Source of the DNA: Patiria miniata
Taxonomy: Eukaryota > Echinodermata > Asteroidea > Valvatida > Asterinidae
DNA: 64,000 nucleotides
Direction: 5' to 3'
Assembly: GCF_015706575.1 (NCBI RefSeq)
Contig: NW_024037068.1
Span: forward strand, 1,364,001 to 1,428,000
Shown here: in pieces, positions 23,945-36,014 of the stretch
How positions within the stretch are numbered: position 1 is the first letter of the stretch
How the letters are laid out: the number at the start of each line of letters is the position of its first letter
Position numbers and translations under genes: made by a program
The notes under the pieces: model-generated
What the model was told of the DNA's origin: nothing
Databases searched by the model: none
What the model saw: the letters and a program-made list of their open reading frames with translations, nothing else

Positions 23945-25308
23945 CTGGGGGAGTCAAAAAGAAAGTAATTATGGATTAATGATTTTATTTTTCTTAAAAA
24001 GCAATCACATTTGATACACCAATGAAGTATGTCTTCAAATAGAATGTTCTTCCACTCATCTGTAAAAAAGGAATCACTGAAATTGATCCATGGGCCTTAT
24101 TCACGAGTTAGCCTTTTTTGTTGAGTTCCCTGAACGTATTTCATTAAGTGTTAACTGTCCAATGGGATGGCGCCAGACTATTTATGCAGGCACAATGCAG
24201 CATTATTTTACTGGTTTTTTTTTAATCTGGCTTTAAACATTAGGGAATTTTTAATTACAAATTTAAAATTATTCATTGAAGCAGACTGGAATTAATTAGG
24301 AATTTACTTGCTTTCATTTCTCTTTGCACACAGTCATTTAAAGATATAGTCCATCATTTGTAATTTGTGCATTTTGTTCGTTTGAAGCAACAAAAGTGCT
24401 CAAAATATAAAGAAGGGTACTGAACAACTAACCTGATGAACTTTCAGTTCAGCTTCAGCTGTATATTCCGAGCAAAATAGCATTCTAGGATCTCAATTCC
24501 AAATCAAAAGTTGCTGAATCATGTTTTGAATTGTTTTGAATTGCAGCTATACGCGATGTCGCGCACTGATCCGACGAATTATAGCAACCGCGCGCGCCTG
24601 TGCGTCGTGCCAATGCTTGCGCGCGCTGCGCCGAATAACAAAACGAACTACTAATTTAAATTTTCCTACAGTGCATCTTAAGACCTTCTTTTGTTGATTA
24701 CTTCAAAATGATAGCTTGCAAGAAAGATTAATTTCACAGGGAGTTTAGTCCACTTACTATCTTTCAACCACTTACTATGTTTTTCAACAATAATACGCCA
24801 GTTACTTTTTCGGATGGCTGCAAATACTTTAGCTTTAATTACAAATGAGATTTTAATCATTTTGAGTCAAGACTGAACCGTTTTTTGGTCAGATTTTGTG
24901 TTTTGATCATGAGGCACAAGTCAACTCTTTCTTTTCTGAAACATTGATGGTGATTTTTGTGTGTTTTCCTTTGCAAGTATACATACGTACAATGTACATA
25001 CGTTCATTCATGGAGGGGCACTTGGGAAAATGTCTGTCTTTCATTGTACCGGTATTTGGGTATCCATCAGTTCGTAGAACAGTAAATGATCAGTGGTGGA
25101 CAGCTGCATTTTGTTCAAATATAAAAAAAAAAAATCTTTTTATTCAAATAGACATAACGTGGGAATATAGTATGCAAATTACGGGGTTTTTTTTCACAAC
25201 CTAGTCAATAATCTGAACTTTATCCCTATTATGACATTTTTATGAAATGGAGCAAGCCAGATATTTTTCTATTCTTTCTAATTCGAATTTTCTTTTTGAC
25301 TCACCCTG
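23945..25308 (+). mobile_element. Possible larger member of the CAGGGTGAGT family
   Basis: The left end CTGGGGGAGTCAAAAAGAAA and the right end TTTCTTTTTGACTCACCCTG are inverted and each lies beside TA. The 1.36-kb interior includes the element at 24339-24842. The ends differ by about two bases in length, so the exact borders are uncertain. Confidence 0.4.
24339..24842 (-). mobile_element. Family Z element, second copy
   Basis: Inverse copy of 57861-58406. AGTCCATCATTTG is at the left, TTAGCTTTAATTAC at the right, and GATCCGACGAATTATA and GCGCGACATCGCG blocks match in order. The central palindrome is half lost (CCTACAGTGCATCTTAAGAC). Confidence 0.7.
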
Positions 25309-26875
25309 TGTATAGAACATATATTTTCAGCTTGGATGCATTAATTTGGCCAAACCATACGACTGGCGCCGCACAAAATATCACGCGACAATTCACTGTT
25401 TGATATCAGATCTCTGTATACAAACATCACAATGCTAGTGCATGCGAATTTGAAAAAGTGTTCAAAAAAAAAATGATGACTTGCGCTACAAACAGCCCAA
25501 TTTTTTAGAACAGTCATGTTTGTTTCCATTGATTTGCCCGATAGCAGAGTGTGTAAGTCTGGCCAGTCTGCGTTTACTTTTTATGTGAACGTCTTGTGAA
25601 CATCTTGGTACCAAACTCTGAGTTAGTCTAATCGCAGACTCCTGTGTTACAATTTACCAAATTGTTATCTGCGCGTTGGATTGAACAGATTGAGGTCAAC
25701 ACTGTAAATTTTTTAATTATTATAATCATCAGTTTACAAATTTTTTTCAATATATGTCGTAGATTGCAATGCTTTCTTTTCTTTCGAGATACCCATTTAT
25801 CCAATCAACGTACCCATTTATCCAGCCGTTGATTGGATGGGCCCAGTCAGGACACAAAGTAATTCCAAATACAGGACTTGACACAGGTTGTACATGTACT
25901 ACATGTAGATCCCATAAAGGGTGGCCAGATTCTTGTAAAATCTCGCTGGTTTTTTTTAGGTCAACTTGCATACTCAATTACAAAGAAACCGTACATTGTG
26001 AAGATACTGTTGTGTGAACCTTAACATTCTTTTTTTATGGTCTTTCCAACTAATTGTCTTTTATGTGAGAAATTTGCATTTCAGGGCCCAAAAGTGCTTA
26101 AATTCAAGACGAAAGCGTCCCTTTAACACAAGATCAAGTATTTGTAGCTTTTGGTGCCTGTATGAAGCCAGGATCGATGCACGTGTGCCCCTCTTAAGAT
26201 AAAGATGCCTCACCATCCCCAAAAAGCCTGTTTCCTTTCTGTCAGGTCTGTGGGCACGTAAGCGTGCATGCGTGTGGTCACGATACCACATCCCATCAAT
26301 AACACCGAGCTGGCAATTTCTCATGGTTTGGGAGTACTAGGTGGGATAAAGACCAAGTAGGGTCTAGCATTGCATCATGACAAACGCAAGGGGAATTATC
26401 TGTCTGTATAAGTGTGATTTACACTCGATCCCACGGGGATTGTCCGCTACGCTGTCAATGATGCCCAGGAAAATTGCCGTCTTAGTCACATATCGACAGG
26501 GATATATTCATCACCTAAATGCAAGACAAGAATATTTGAAGAGCGTAATGACTTGTTAATCATTCAGATGATTAATTAGAAGGAAAAAACCTAGATGTTT
26601 GGCGAGTGGACTTTTTGGTTGGTCCTAGAGGAGGCAGCCTACATTTCTCTTGTACATGTACGTGACTGACTGAATTACTGACTGACTGACTCCCCGATTG
26701 ACTGTCGTTTGTGAATATAGCCTGGTTGTTGGTTGGTGAAGAGGGCTGGGCAGTGCTATGGTATAGGAATTCCCTGTTAAGGGCTTAACCTCATGTGTAC
26801 CCTAGACAAATGAAAAGACTTCCAGTGAATAACCAGTCTCAATTAATTTTATTAAGAGAAGTTGGTGCACTTTGA

Positions 26876-27327
26876 CAGTGTTGTACTCGTACTCAAGTAC
26901 ATTTTGGGGGAATCGTACTCGTATAAATGATAAGATAATCATATCGCAAGAAAAAAATTACCCGTACTCGTGACAAAGTACCCATACTCATACCCTTGCA
27001 ATGTTGAGAGCTACCAGGACTGGCACTAAAAGAACCAGTTTTCTGCTCTTTGGGAGGCTTCAGCATTTGTTTTATAATTCCTAGTTTGACAGCAGAAAAG
27101 CCCTAAAAATCTGTGACACATTGATATTTACTCCTACTTGTGGAAAGTACTCGTACTGGTTCTTGTACTCGTACTTGAGTACACTTTTTGGTGCTCATAC
27201 TCTTATCATGGAGAAGAATAACGTACTCATACTCGTACTCAATACAAAATACATGTACCCATACTCGTACTCATGGAAAAGTACTCGTAAAGATCGTACT
27301 CATGGAAATGTACTGGACTTAACACTG
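26876..27327 (+). mobile_element. GTACTC-rich hAT-like element
   Basis: Left end CAGTGTTGTACTCGTACTC and right end ACTTAACACTG, with near-perfect 8-bp flanks GCACTTTG and GCACTCTG. Inside, GTACTC and its variants recur about twenty times in both orientations, clustered at 26880-26990 and 27130-27320. Confidence 0.55.
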
Positions 27328-27339
27328 GCACTCTGGGAC

Positions 27340-29105
27340 CAGCTTTAAATACTAGTCCTACCTTGTCATGCTTAACCCATATCGGCTCTAACCCAACCTC
27401 GTTTCCATGGATACGATCTTGCTGCGCCGCGTTGTTTCCCATCATGCCTTACGCGATCTTAACCCCTGGAATTGTCTCATTTAAATGTGTTAAATATTGG
27501 CACATTTACATTACGACTGCAGTCGATGTATCTAATACACCATGTTTAAAATGTTTAAACTTTTTTTTGAAGAATCGATCCTTTCAAACATAAGGTTTTG
27601 ACATAGCGTTATTTAGCAAGGATTTGTATTTAATGTACATGTACGTACCTCTTTCGTCCCTTTACAACCAAAGATACAGGTTCTTTTGGGCAAAAAAACG
27701 AGGCTACCATAATCCATATCGTACAGGCATCGCGCAGTTTTGAAAAAAGAAATGTTCTTACGCGACGTGACGTGCATAGCGCGCGAGCGACGTATGTAGG
27801 GTCTGCACTCTTCGAAATGCACGTGCAGTACGCTCTCAATAGCCGGTCAGCGTCGTTAAGGCCTACATTTGTACATGTACGTGTTCATAACGGCCAGGGG
27901 TTAGTAAAGGAATGCGCACGTGCCCATGGAGTGGAGGCTGCAGGCTTTAACCATACTTATTTGTCACAATGTCAAAGATGTTTGACTGCTTTGTGATTAA
28001 AACCTGAGAGATCTCATGTGACATTTCAGCATGTTGAACACGTTTAACTCTACTTGTGGCATCATGCACCTGATAAGTGTGGTAGATGTTGAAGTGTTTC
28101 CAGGACACCAGTGAATTTATTTTCTCTTGACAAGATTTCATCCATTGTGACAGTTTAAGTGATACAGTAAGTGACATCTATAAGGGCTTGTGCAATGCAC
28201 CTGCTTCTTGATACACACTTGGCTTGCTAATGGGCTCTGAGTTGCCCTTTTTGTTGTCAGATTGAACATGTTGAAGGGAACTTACAGCCACAATTGCTTA
28301 CCTGTTGGAAGAATCAGCCGTAAGGCTAGCTGTTCAAAGTTTTATCCGTAAATGAAAAAAGATCGGTGAATGGAAAATGCCCTCTGTACCATTACATACA
28401 TAATTGCAATGGACTTGTGTTTATAAGCTCTGGCAGTAGAGCTTCTACATGTCACTTGGGTGTTGGTCGGTCTGTCCCCCCCCCCCCAAAAAAAACCACA
28501 CAAATGACCAAAACGAATCCCTAAGTGTCTCATAGAAATGTACCAGTAACTACAAAAATTTTAACTGTAAAAAACAGTTCATGAAGTTGTTTATGAAAAT
28601 TGTGTGAATCGGGGCAAGATACCGGTATGTGCAGATATGTTATAGTCTTGTGGTGTACCCGTACCATGCTACAAACTTAGGGGGCTTCGTCGCTAACAGA
28701 CCTTGGAATGCACCTGTGCACCATCAGTCACCTTGGCGAACTTTTGTCTGTCGAGGCCCTGTGTCTGCACTTTCACGTTGCATTAGCAAAGGATGGTACC
28801 CCGAAGCACACGGCACACGGTTATAGTCACGTGGTACCGGTATTTATCACCAATTGCTATAATCTAGGTATAAATCTAAAGTGTGGTGTTCCATACATGT
28901 ATGTGTACCATCGGCATCAAATTTTTGGGCATTGCATATAGTTTGTAAGCTCTGGCAGGGATCATTTTGATATATTCCATGCAAGACTTTCACGCAACAT
29001 GGCCAGAGCTTATTGTGCACTTGCACTTGTTTTGTATAAATCTCAACTGACATGAATCAGTTGAGTTGTAGTGGAACAGTGCTGTTTTCTACACTGTATG
29101 TATGG
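27340..29105. other. Unassigned sequence
   Basis: 27720-27900 is CpG-rich (CGCGCGAGCGACG), and a C-tract lies at 28478-28490. No gene is supported. 25320-26870 and 29290-30600 are also without recognisable features. Confidence 0.35.
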
Positions 29106-29109
29106 GGGA

Positions 29110-29290
29110 GTGTGCACAGCCTATAGTCAGTGGTTAGGGTTTGTGGCTCATGACCAGAGGGTCAGGGGTTCAAATCCAGCTGCTGGCCATATGTTGTGTC
29201 CATGGGTAAGCCACTTCAACCCCCCCCCCTTGCCTCTCTCCACTCGGGAGTATAAATGGGTGCCAGCATATGGCTAGGGAGTAAGCTGTT
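29110..29290 (+). repeat. tRNA-derived SINE
   Basis: AGTCAGTGGTTAGGGTTTG (A-box-like) and GGTTCAAATCCAGC (B box) are followed by a SINE-type body (CCATGGGTAAGCCACTTCAA, CTCGGGAGTATAAATGGGTG). Confidence 0.6.
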
Positions 29291-30608
29291 ATGGGCTGGC
29301 ATCCCATACAGGGGGAGTAGAAATATTTTTCAGTCATTTCTTGCCAAGGAAACTAGAGATAAACGCCGGCCTGCATGGTGGGCCATATTGGCTTGTGACA
29401 GACTTTACTGTAAATTTGCAGGATTGATTTTCTGAAGGACTGCAACCAATGACTTGTTAGCAAACCTGTACTGCAATACTTAGCAGAAATCACCTTAAAG
29501 TCATAACATTTTATGCTTGCCACCTTTTTTTTAGGGGGGGGGATGTATTGTTTTTGTACACGTGTATTCCAAATCATGCTAGACCCCTTAATTTGGTCAT
29601 GTTGGTTTTAGGAAGCATGAAAAGAAGTTATGTTTTTCCCATTGCAGTGTGAAACACGCCGTGGACTTGAGCTATAGATGTTGGTTGGTTGGTGGACACT
29701 TTACTCGGCCATATATTTTGCATTCATACAACTCAAGTTTTACAGCTTTGCATTTGAAGACCGGTTTTGCAAACACTGTTGCGCATGCGTCCAATTAGCA
29801 TATTTTTTGCATATTAGATCACGCCCCATTTTCGTTTTCTGTACTCTCGAGGTACCGGTACGGCCCAGGTGCACAGACGGCGTCGTATAGCCATCTTTAC
29901 ACATGACCCGGCCGCTGTGGGTTGTACCACTTGGTACTTGTTACAATAACGACCTAAAATTTATCCACGTACTGTAGGTACTGTAAGTACATGTTCATGT
30001 ATGCGAAATTTTATTTTGCAGCTTTTTAAAATGTTTTTTCTGTCGATCGGTCTTTTTACTTTGTCACCTTAGGGATCCTTTAACAATATTGTGTTTTAAT
30101 AATTAACCTGATTATCTGTGACTGTTTAATTGTAATCCAATAACATGCAAAAAAAACTCCCATCAGGGAAGATTTTATATTTTCAAAATATAATTTTATT
30201 TTAAATTTTTGGCCAAATATGGCAAAAATAATGTTGAGGTCTGCAAGTTGGTTCCCCAAAAAAATCAATTGTGGATGTCCACAAACCTACCGGTATTACT
30301 AGGACCTTCGGGAATACACATGAACATTATCATTTACCTTCTCTTGTTAGCCTCGCCCATTAGCTACTATTTGCTGAGAATGATTGGGGGAAGCCGTTGG
30401 TTTCAAATAAAGCACGCTCCACCAAATTAATTTAAGCCCAGACATGTAAATTGATGGGTGGGGAGTTCAATTCAGGGCACATCCGTATAAATCATACCTG
30501 TATCAGCAATGCACAATGAATGTTGAGGGAATTTTATCCGATCATATCCCCCTCCCCCCCCCCCTCCCCCCACAAAAAAACCAAAAAAACCCCAATTTAT
30601 ATACATGT

Positions 30609-31948
30609 GGGTCATTTCATGAAGTTGAGGAACAGGCCATAATTTTCTGAGGTCTGATTATAAAGCAGTTTTTTCTTTGTTATGGAATGGTTATTTCTAA
30701 AACAAATGTCATTTGACAATAAGGCTATAAGATAAGCTTTTAAATGATACCACGCTCGATGATATTCAAAAATAACTTTCATACCCAAATTCTGTAAATG
30801 TTATGGCGTCCGGCATGAAAAATGAGGAAAAAGTGTGACAAAGAAACCTACAGTTAAAAAAATAACTCATTTTGAAAAGAAAACAAGTGGACTGGAGTTG
30901 AGGTTTTACACAAATTATAGCGAGAAGATGTACCCTTTCTATTGAAAAAAATAAATATCAGATGTTAAAATGTTTTGCCATAATGGCATGCACAATTTAA
31001 ATTGGGTTGTGGATGTAACATATGGTGTCCCGTGTTTCATATTACATGTATGTTACATCCACAACTGGCTTGTGCAAAGTTTTCTTTTTGCAGCAATTTA
31101 GGTCGGATTGACCCCAATATTTCATGATTGAATTGGTATTTGTAAAATAATGTGATCGTACCGGTCGGTAGTCTGTGCAAATGAATGTTTTGGCCAAATA
31201 TGAAGAAAATCTTATGCCTGTGGGCACATGGTGTTCAGTGTTACATCCACAACCGGTTGACATGGTCATGCCTAAAATAAGTATGAAAATCATGACCTGC
31301 AATCTGCAATTGCCCTTGAAACAGAGATTTGGGGACAACATTTCTAAACACAAACAACATTTAGTTCCATTCATATCGAGGTGAAGAATACCGCATTGTG
31401 ATGTAGTGGTGTCCCACATGTTACATCCACAACCATTATTTTTTTGTTTTGTTGGAAATAACAATGTTAGCAGTCTTTAAAAGTATATATAAGTATGGAT
31501 ATTATTAAATGAAGCTATTTGATGATAAACTCAAGTTTGATGTGAATTAGAAACATTTTGAAGTATTAATTATGAACAAAACAAGGTTTGGATGTAACAG
31601 GACGTGGCTTCGGGTTACATCCACAACTTCTCCATAGATGTTTAGTTCTGAAAAGAACTTGTCGTGTTTTTTTTTTTTTTGTGTGTGCTAATTCTCAACT
31701 GTTTTTTTTTCTCCAGGGTAATATTATGTCTTTTTACTTGCAACGAAACTTTTATTACAGGGGGGGGGTGGCATTTTTCTCATGTTTTGTTGAATTATTT
31801 TCCTTATTTTTTCTAATATTTGTTTTTTTATTGCGTGTATTGAAACTTTTTAACTTTTTTAATGTTTAATGTGGACATCCACAATAATTGGGTCTTTGAA
31901 CTATAATGGGGGGGGGGGACTTTTTTTTACCCGTTCTTTTTGTTGGAC

Positions 31949-31982
<34 letters not shown>

Positions 31983-32515
31983 GCTTTTTATCTTGTTTTT
32001 TTCTCAACGTGGTATTTTGATGTTAATTTTAGGGGACGATAACTTTTTAGCATTTATACCTCTGCCATTTTTAATATATGCTTTTTTTGTTAACACATTT
32101 TTATAGATTTTTATAGATTTATATATATTCTTTGTGTAGCCAGAGGTATTGGAATTGAAGGCCTTCGGGCCACAGTTTTTAGGTAAACTTTTTTAATTCC
32201 GGGCATATGCCCCTGGCTTTCGTCATGTTCGTTTTTGTTTTCTTGGTTTTTGGTTTTCTCTATATGTGAATGTTTGTTGTTTGTGTTTTTAATGCCGAAT
32301 AAATAATAATAATAATAATAATAGTCATTACATGTCTGTAAATATATACTGTGTACAAATTTACCAACTTTCCAAAATCATGTGACATAAACTTGAATGA
32401 ATTGTTAAACAACAGTGTATGGGCTATCAAAAAATGCATAAACTAAACTTGTACAAGCAATTTGAAAATTTGACCCCAATGTCACACTTTGTATCTCAAC
32501 TTTGTGGAATGACCC
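30609..32515 (+). mobile_element. 1.9-kb element with reiterated 14-mer
   Basis: Ends GGGTCATTTCATGAAGTTGA and, inverted, GGGTCATTCCACAAAGTTGA. The interior holds five exact GTTACATCCACAAC 14-mers between 31006 and 31627 (one inverted), plus a degenerate inverted one at 31586-31598. A T-rich retroposon-like insertion probably occupies about 31640-32323. There is no transposase. Confidence 0.5.
32110..32323 (+). repeat. Probable retroposon 3' tail ending in (TAA)n
   Basis: T-rich, non-coding sequence ends in GCCGAATAAATAATAATAAT and a TAA microsatellite at about 32303-32323, the usual form of the 3' end of a non-LTR retroposon. It lies inside the 30609-32515 element, so it is probably a later insertion. 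Its 5' limit may be as far back as about 31640, where the sequence becomes strongly T-rich. Confidence 0.4.
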
Positions 32516-32519
32516 ATGT

Positions 32520-34070
32520 ACATAGTGTGTATTATGAACAAGTATCCCACCCCACTTTTTGATCTTCGTTTGAGAAGCTTCTTTGCGTAATGTTGGGCTT
32601 CGTTGTCAATGCATTCGAATGTCCCTCCCGTTAATGGTCTACCCCAACTCTCCCGTTGGGCAGTGCCATGAAATAGGCACGACAATTCAACAATCATAAT
32701 TGGATTTTAACATCGATAAAGCATTAGTATAACCAGTTAGTTAGTACTTAAATGATTACAAAATTTAATTTATTCATCCAATTTTTTTAATTTTTTTTTG
32801 CTGTTGTAGAAATCGGCTCAAAACACCATGGTGTTAGACGTACTCCTGAGACAAATTAATTTTTATTTGGCACTTAGTAATTAATTTTTCAGTTAAAACT
32901 AAAAGGAATGGCTGAATAGTAGAACATTGGTGGAAATACACCATGTTTCAATCAAATACAGATAATGAGCTTTGAAACGAAACACATGTTGCATTTGTGG
33001 CAACTCGATTTTTTTGAAGTTTTGGCACTGAGGTTTATAATTCCGTCACCCTTTGTAACTGTTAAGGGGGTGCTTGTGTGTAACAGCCTTTGTTTTCATT
33101 AAGATTTTTCTTTTTAATTTCTTTTCCTTTTCAGTCATCGGCCCATAGCATTTGTACACGTTTTTTGGGGTTACCAGCACTTTGACTCTAAAAGCAATCC
33201 AATTGCCTTTATACCTAGCACACACTTAAACCACCACCCACAGATGTGTTACATGTCACATGTCACAAAAAAAGTTGCCGAAACAGCCCACAAACATACA
33301 GTATAAGTCTAGTTTGTAAGTGAGTTTACTGAACTTAGCAGAGTCAGTTTTATTACTTTACAACTTCTAGAGACCCGGTTTGGATCTGTATTGTTCCTGA
33401 TTTGTTAACTCTGTATTATTCTTTGTGATCTTTTTAGTGCAGCAATTCAGACCCTCAAAAGTCTGCATTGAGAAGCTGTGCGTGATGTTTGTTTAATCTT
33501 TCTCGACCAAAGTTTAGTCTCCCCAACTCTCTGTTTACTCATAATACATGTGGTATAAAATCACAATTTTAGAAACCCAACCTTGCATAAATATTTGGAT
33601 ATCTTTTTTTAATTTGTATAAAAATGTCTAAACCAGCGTAGTTGCACTTGTACATGTACGTGGCCTGTATAGTCCAGTCAGTCTATTTTGGGGTGTGGGC
33701 TCTATGGCAGTTTTTGTGTGTGCATGGTAAGTTATTTCCAAAGACATCTCATGAGAATTTCTGCAACCCACGAGTTTTTTTGTGTGTGAAGACGACTTGT
33801 TTTTTTAGAATTCTGCTTGCATCGATTCAATACAGAGTGCACATTGTGTGATAGTATCCATAAGTACCATGTACATGTACATTATGAACATTTCATGGCA
33901 TGGGGGGAAAAGGGACTGTTATTTTATTGAAGTTTTGTGAATGCAAGTTGCACGATCGATATTGGCCTGTTTTTAGGTTGTTTTCGGAGAAGCATATAAT
34001 TTGTTGTAAAAGTTTGACATTTTAACTTTACGCTTCCCAAAAAGTTTTGTCGTGGGAATTGCACTGTTCC
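32520..34070. other. Unassigned sequence
   Basis: I see nothing beyond A/T-rich sequence and common ACATGTAC words. Confidence 0.35.
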
Positions 34071-34075
34071 TTGAG

Positions 34076-34760
34076 ACACATATTGATTTTACTGCGCTTT
34101 ACTTCCAGAGTATTTCTACATATTTATGCATTATTCTCTAGAGGGCGCTAGCCATTCGCTAAGATTTACTACCCACAGTAACCTGGCAACGCATTAGTGT
34201 GTTTGTTTCTAATGCCAAAGGGAACATTACATACCAGTATGTATTGAAACATTCTTAACATTGTCACGATGATGTCCATTTTGATTGTCTGTCGGTGGAG
34301 GGGGGGGGGGGGAGGGGTGTCCCGAGAGAGCTTTTGTGTTTGTTTTGTGGAACGGATAAATGTTTCATGTTCTGATATTGCATTCAGGTATGTTTGTCTT
34401 GGGAATTGTGTGTTTATTCAGTGAGACATAGTTGAATACATTGTATGAACCTGTGCATTGCATTAGTGTGAGTTTGTTTATAATGTCAAAAGAGCATTGT
34501 AAAAGCATGGAGCTACCGTGTATGTGTATAACTCCATGGTAAAAGTAAACTTATTGTAACATTCTTACTGTCAGGATGATGTCAATTTGGATTGTCTGTC
34601 GGTGTGTTTGTTTTGTGAGACACATGAATGACACATGAATGTTTCATGTTCTGCATTGCATTCATGTACATTTATACTGCAGGAAACATTGTAAACTATA
34701 TTACCGGTATTGTAACATCCTTAAATCTGTCAGTTTTGATTCATGCCATGTGAAGTTGAT
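34076..34760 (+). repeat. Degenerate tandem duplication, roughly 320-bp unit
   Basis: TAACATTCTTA..TGTCACGATGATGTC, ATTGTCTGTCGGTG, GTTTCATGTTCTG and GCATTAGTGTG recur in the same order at about 34180-34390 and 34455-34660, with a weaker third start near 34680. An interrupted G-tract sits at 34300-34316. Confidence 0.5.
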
Positions 34761-34821
34761 CTAAAATGTCGTGTTGTCGTGGTTGTGTGGATGGTGGTTT
34801 TGATCATTTGGGCAATTCCAC

Positions 34822-35222
34822 GGTTAGTTTCGTTACATTTTTTAGGTACTTAGCACAGCTTTTGGGGGCTGTGTTATCAAGAAGCTTCCCTAACAATTCT
34901 GAATAAGGTATCACAGATGCATGGTACCTAGACCCACAACACCTGAGCAGAATACAAATTAACTATAGACTGGTTCTGTTAGCTGTAACAGGAACTTTAT
35001 TTTCGGTTAGTTACGTTACAAAAGAATGGACACGGAAAAAAATGTATCTCTACTCATCAAAAGTTTCCTCGTTTAGAAAACAGCTGAAACAAAGTTTACT
35101 ATTTCTGTCATTTCCTGCTAAATGGCAAGTATTTTGAAGTAAAATATGCAATGATTATCATTTTTCAATATCAAGCTTTTTAAAAAAATTATGGTTAGTT
35201 ACGTTACGGTTAGTTACGTTAC
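34822..35222 (+). repeat. Cluster of GGTTAGTTACGTTAC motifs
   Basis: Exact 15-mers at 35005-35019, 35193-35207 and 35208-35222, and one with a single change at 34822-34836. The left flank GGGCAATTCCAC is like the end of the 30609-32515 element (GGGTCATTCCAC). No right end was found. Confidence 0.5.
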
Positions 35223-35689
35223 ACTTTGTCCGTGCCAATACAATCGCTGATACATCCAAATTTTAGTCAAGTTTTGGCAGTAATATAACTTCCATGTTGC
35301 TTTTAAAACACCGATGACAAGATCAGATCAAACTCAGAGGCATTAATTAACCTGTAACCTATAACAAAAATAATTCCCTGCATGTATTTGCATTATTTTA
35401 ATCCTTTTTTCCTCTTGATCGTGTCAGTGCATAAAACATCCATTATAATATTACTGTCCTAGCATTAATCACTGCCATATTCATCCTAACTTGGTATCTG
35501 TAAACAGAAAAAGAGAATCTTGATTCTTAATATCCTTGAGTGAAACACTGGGAGAATTTGCAGCCACATGCTTTCTCCCTTATCTCTTTGATCTTTTCTT
35601 TTTCTTCTTCTGTCTCCCCTTGATGTTTCCATTATTATTTGCAAACTAATAAATGCTTTGTTTGTTGAATTAAGAGCTAAAGAAAAGAA

Positions 35690-36014
35690 AGAAAAAGTCC
35701 CTAAATTGCTCGGCGGTTACATGTTCTGGCCTTGTGGACCAGTTCACTTCATGTCGAATCACGTCCCGAGTCCGGCGGATCCGCCACGAACAGCAACTCC
35801 CCGTGCCCCGGCAAATTACTCAGTGCCAGTAGGCAGTCACGACCATAAACAATCATTCAAGGGTAAATTGATTACTGGCTGGCGCGCGTGGCTCGCAGGC
35901 CCGGCTGGCTGCGGCAATGATAATCATGATGAGCGCTGTGCCCACGATCAAGCGAGTTTGGCAGCAAACGAGTTGGCGGCAAAACAAGACTGGCGATCTT
36001 CGGGGACGCTATGA
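35690..36014 (+). other. GC-rich island with a 118-codon open frame
   Basis: The + frame from 35658 to 36014 stays open across a locally GC-rich, CpG-containing block. The peptide has no known motif, no convincing splice sites bound it, and its amino-acid use (APRAPANYSVP, AANELAAKQ) could come from composition alone. It could be an exon, a CpG-rich regulatory block or neither. Confidence 0.25.

Noticed and set aside
31588-32106. Phe-rich + strand frames of 93 and 66 residues
   Set aside because: They are produced by poly-T tracts in a T-rich retroposon-like tail.
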